Source: OLB7 sp966250335
GTDB taxonomy: Bacteria; Bacteroidota; Ignavibacteria; OLB7
Direction: 5' to 3'
DNA: 36,403 bases
NCBI GenBank assembly: GCA_966250335.1
Contig: CBINGZ010000052.1
Coordinates: 1 to 36,403, forward strand
Shown here in pieces: positions 33,484-36,403 of this stretch. The notes under the pieces were generated by a model. That model was not told where the DNA came from and searched no databases. It saw only the letters and a list, made by a program, of their open reading frames with translations. Position numbers and translations under genes: made by a program. Position 1 is the stretch's first letter; each line of letters starts with the position of its first letter.

Positions 33484-36403
33484 TTACTTGCCCGGATTGA
33501 TTACCAGGAAGCCGAAGCGGAAATTCCCCGAGGTACCGCCACCGGGAGTTCCGACACCTGCACGATTCACGTTGATCGTGAAGGTGCCCGCACCGCGACC
33601 CGATACGCTCCAGGTCATCACTTCAGCCGGATCGAGGACGGCGCTTCCACCGTCCATCGGCGTCAGAATGATGATGCTGTTCGCCTTGACATAGTGGTTG
33701 AAGACCGCGAGCGTTCCGGTCGTGACCCCGCCTGCCGTCGCAATACCACCATCGGGAACATCCACGACACCCGACGGTCCGTTATCGCCCGCATTGGCGT
33801 CGTCTTCGGCGACGAGGTTCGCACCACCCGCGTTGGCGGCCGTCGTGGCCTGGCGGGGGATGACCAGTTCACCCTCACGAACATCGAGTGCGATATTCGT
33901 GCTGGCGTCCGTCGTCGTTGCGTTGCCGTGGGCCATGACGCCCACCGTTCCTGTGGCTGTTCCGTCGTTCGCATAACCGCGGACCGCGAAGTCACCCGCC
34001 GTTGTCGACGATGTCGTCGCGTCGAATGCCTGGCCCGGTGCAGTCAGCGTGGCACCTGCTCCGTTGGTCATCGTCATCGTGACGTTGTTGGTCGGAGTCA
34101 CGTTGTCGATCGTCTGCATCGTCGCGGTAACGCCCGTGGCGTCTGCCGAGATGATCACAGTCTGATCGGCCGCTCCGCCGCCGCTGAACTTCTGCGCGAT
34201 CATCTGCGTGACGCCGCCGCCCGCCGGATCGCCCTGGGCGATGACCGCCGAGGAGAAGTCGACGGCCGTCGGATCGAGACCGGCGAGCATCTGGACGTTC
34301 GACCCGCTGCCGTCGGCTTCCATGAAGATGTCCTGAGCAAGGGCGTTGATCGTGCCGCTGGTGGTGCTGCCGATATCGCCGCGCAGGTTGAGCGTGGCGC
34401 CGTTCCCGTTCAGGCCGGCCGATCCCCAGGTCAGATTGCTTGCGCCGTTGAGCGTCACCTGGCCGCTGTTGTCGACCTTCAGAAGATCGGTGCCCGAGCT
34501 GTTCTCGACCAGCAGACCGTTCGACGTGTTGTCGGCGGTCTCGCCTCTGACCGTCAGACGGCCGTCCGCCGACGTCGTGCCGAGAACAAGATCCTGGCCG
34601 TTCGTCAGGCGCATCGCCTCCGTGGTGTTGGTGGCGAAGACCAGCGGCTGGTTGGTCGTGGTTCCAAGGAACTGCTCGCCGACTCCCGTGCCTCCCGTCG
34701 TGACCGCGTCGCCGTCGTTGGTCCAGACGCTCGCCGTGATGCTGGTGATGTCGCTTGTCAGCGCCAGCGTGCCGTCGGCATCCGGGAGCGTGTAGCTGCG
34801 GTCGGCCGTCAGAGCCGCCTCCGTCACGATCGTTCCCTCGAAGCCGTTGGCGCCCGTGTTGTCGTGCACGATGATCTGACCGGCCGTCGGGGTCACATCG
34901 TTACCGAATGTGGCCGACGATGAGAGGTTGACGTTGGGCATCGTGACCATTCCGGTCGCCCCGTCGATCGTCAGATCGGCATTACCGTCGTCGTCGGCGT
35001 CGAACTCCAGACCAGTCAAGGTGTTGAAGCTGATCTCCGCCTCATCGGCGTTCGATCCGATATGAATCGTCGGACCGGTCACGAAGAGCTCGTCCCAGCG
35101 GTTGGTCGCCGAACCGAGATCGTAGGTCGCGTCCGCCGTCGGGACGATGCTGCCCGTAACGTCGACATCATCATTGATGGCAAGGTTGCCGCCGGTGTTC
35201 TCAATCGTCCCCTGCAGGTCGGTTGTCCCGGTTGACGTCAATGACGAGAAGGCGCCCGTCGACGGGGTCGTCGCGCCGATCGGCGTCGCGTCAATCGCAC
35301 CGCCGTTGATCGTCAGGTTGTCGTTCACCTGGGCGTCGGTCAGACCGGCGCCGATGCGGGCCGCGTCAATCGTCGTCGTCCCTGCGTTCGTCGAGGCGAT
35401 GAGAGCATCGCCCTGAGCTGCCGTCACCGGAAGCGTCTGGGTCGCCGTCCACGTGTTCGCGTTGGCTTCGTTCAAGCTCAGCGGGTTGCCCGTCGTGCCG
35501 TCGCCGGTCAGCGTCGCGTCGGTCGAGACTGCAACGTTGCCGGCGAGCGATCCGAGTGTCCGCGTCTCAAGAGCACCGCCGTTCGAGACCACGATGTCCG
35601 TCGACGTGCTTGCCGCCGGAAGCGCCGTACCCGTGATCGTCGTGAACGCGCCTGTCGATGGCGTCGTTGCACCGACCGGCGTCGCGTCGACCGTGCCGCC
35701 GTTGATCGTCAGGTTGTCATTGACCTGGGCATCCGTCAGACCTGCGCCGATGCGAGCCGCATCGATCGTCGTCGTGCCGGCGTTCGTCGAGGCGATCAGA
35801 GCATCACCCTGAGCTGCCGTCGTCGGAAGCGTCTGTGTCGCCGTCCAGGTGTTCGCGTTGGCGAGGTTCAGACCGAGCGGGTCACCCGTCGTGCCGTCAC
35901 CGTCCAGCGTTGCATCGGTCGAGACGGCGACGTTGCCGGCGAGCGATCCGAGCGTCCGCGTCTCAAGGGCACCGCCGTTCGAGACCACGATATCCGTCGA
36001 CGTGCTCGCCGCAGGAAGCGCGGTTCCCGTGATCGTCGTGAACGCGCCCGTCGAGGGCGTCGTTGCGCCGACCGGCGATGCATCAACACTGCCGCCGTTG
36101 ATCGTCAGGTTGTCATTGACCTGGGCATCCGTCAGACCTGCGCCGATGCGAGCCGCATCGATCGTCGTCGTGCCGGCGTTCGTCGAGGCGATCAGAGCAT
36201 CACCCTGAGCTGCCGTCGTCGGAAGCGTCTGCGTCGCCGTCCAGGTGTTCGCGTTGGCGAGGTTCAGACCGAGCGGGTCACCCGTCGTGCCGTCACCGTC
36301 CAGCGTTGCGTCGGTCGAGACGGCGACGTTGCCGGCGAGCGATCCGAGCGTCCGTGTCTCAAGAGCGCCGCCGTTCGAGACGACGAGGTCCGTCGAGGTG
36401 CTT
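33484..36403 (-). CDS. Repetitive tail-fibre-like surface protein, 5' end outside window
   Basis: The frame is open from the window end to the TAA at 33484, about 973 residues; the N-terminus is missing. The visible N-terminal part is built from 132-residue tandem units (VVSNGGALETRTLGSLAGNV ... IDAARIGAGLTDAQVNDNLT ... STGAFTTITGTALP). A non-repeated middle has phrases typical of phage tail-fibre-like and bacterial surface proteins: ATYDLGSATNRWDELFVTG, RLTVRGETADNTSNGLLVEN, DLLKVDNSGQVTLNG. The C-terminus (TWSVSGRGAGTFTINVN, FRFGFLVINPGK) is beta-rich; I see no S74 peptidase or type IX sorting domain. It is very rich in Thr, Ala, Gly, Asn and Asp and poor in Cys and Lys. It is probably an extracellular, perhaps trimeric, fibrous protein. 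No phage structural genes are nearby, so it is more likely a host adhesin or surface fibre than prophage. Confidence 0.75.
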   Translation of the reverse strand, partial: STSTDLVVSNGGALETRTLGSLAGNVAVSTDATLDGDGTTGDPLGLNLANANTWTATQTLPTTAAQGDALIASTNAGTTTIDAARIGAGLTDAQVNDNLTINGGSVDASPVGATTPSTGAFTTITGTALPAASTSTDIVVSNGGALETRTLGSLAGNVAVSTDATLDGDGTTGDPLGLNLANANTWTATQTLPTTAAQGDALIASTNAGTTTIDAARIGAGLTDAQVNDNLTINGGTVDATPVGATTPSTGAFTTITGTALPAASTSTDIVVSNGGALETRTLGSLAGNVAVSTDATLTGDGTTGNPLSLNEANANTWTATQTLPVTAAQGDALIASTNAGTTTIDAARIGAGLTDAQVNDNLTINGGAIDATPIGATTPSTGAFSSLTSTGTTDLQGTIENTGGNLAINDDVDVTGSIVPTADATYDLGSATNRWDELFVTGPTIHIGSNADEAEISFNTLTGLEFDADDDGNADLTIDGATGMVTMPNVNLSSSATFGNDVTPTAGQIIVHDNTGANGFEGTIVTEAALTADRSYTLPDADGTLALTSDITSITASVWTNDGDAVTTGGTGVGEQFLGTTTNQPLVFATNTTEAMRLTNGQDLVLGTTSADGRLTVRGETADNTSNGLLVENSSGTDLLKVDNSGQVTLNGASNLTWGSAGLNGNGATLNLRGDIGSTTSGTINALAQDIFMEADGSGSNVQMLAGLDPTAVDFSSAVIAQGDPAGGGVTQMIAQKFSGGGAADQTVIISADATGVTATMQTIDNVTPTNNVTMTMTNGAGATLTAPGQAFDATTSSTTAGDFAVRGYANDGTATGTVGVMAHGNATTTDASTNIALDVREGELVIPRQATTAANAGGANLVAEDDANAGDNGPSGVVDVPDGGIATAGGVTTGTLAVFNHYVKANSIIILTPMDGGSAVLDPAEVMTWSVSGRGAGTFTINVNRAGVGTPGGGTSGNFRFGFLVINPGK
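35250..36403 (-). repeat. 396-bp in-frame tandem repeats
   Basis: Complete units lie at 35989-36384 and 35593-35988. A third begins at 35592 and loses similarity near 35250; a further copy enters from beyond 36384. Each unit encodes 132 residues. Long stretches of the two complete units are identical in DNA, not only in protein, with clustered differences near codons for the TVDATPVG-type segment. Confidence 0.9.

Noticed and set aside
33484..36403. Prophage origin of the tail-fibre-like gene
   Set aside because: No capsid, portal, terminase, lysis or integrase genes nearby, and the neighbour is a T9SS-type surface protein; a host surface fibre is more likely.
35250..36403. CRISPR array
   Set aside because: The repeats are 396 bp, contiguous and in frame within a coding sequence, without spacer-repeat alternation.

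Overview
This GC-rich 36.4 kb window is bacterial chromosome with ordinary, mostly housekeeping and envelope genes on both strands. Several signs point to the FCB group (Bacteroidota, Chlorobi and relatives; a Kapabacteria- or Ignavibacteria-like lineage is possible, but this is inference). The membrane pyrophosphatase has the DNAGDSIGPSADGFETYG variant. A giant secreted beta-helix protein ends in a type IX secretion-like C-terminal domain. Another surface protein is phage-tail-fibre-like and repetitive. Many genes lack a Shine-Dalgarno sequence, and a few have a Bacteroidota-like TAnnTTTG motif just upstream. No rRNA, tRNA, CRISPR array, integrase or transposase was seen.

Layout. 1-6926 holds the 3' part of a K+-independent H+-pyrophosphatase, a Kup potassium transporter, a convergent DinB-fold gene and a C-terminal-half MetH (cobalamin plus AdoMet reactivation domains) that carries an apparent GNAT acetyltransferase-like domain between the two. 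7172-9903 is an Mla/MCE lipid-transport operon (permease, ATPase, MCE protein). 9933-16985 is a co-directional run: an AddA-like helicase-nuclease, a Tat-exported Ntn asparaginase-type hydrolase and a CapA-like phosphoesterase, tightly coupled, then a nucleotidyltransferase. 16986-17572 has no convincing gene but holds a striking nested inverted-repeat element. 17573-20857 encodes two beta-propeller proteins, one NHL-like and one a Ycf48-like lipoprotein. 20992-23341 has two lipoproteins of lipocalin-like or LolA-like appearance and a small four-helix membrane protein. 23364-26327 (minus) carries RodZ and a GAF-GAF-PP2C (RsbU-like) phosphatase. 26463-36403 (minus) holds two very large surface proteins: a 2146-residue parallel beta-helix protein and a 5'-truncated protein made partly of 396-bp tandem repeats. 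Both end in excellent intrinsic terminators.

The genes work mainly in ion homeostasis (pyrophosphatase, Kup), envelope lipid traffic and shape (Mla, RodZ), DNA repair (AddA-like), methionine synthesis and surface display. The observations most worth following up are the MetH-GNAT fusion, the structured intergenic element at 17056-17213, the helicase-nuclease with an altered nuclease motif, and the recently duplicated surface-protein repeats.
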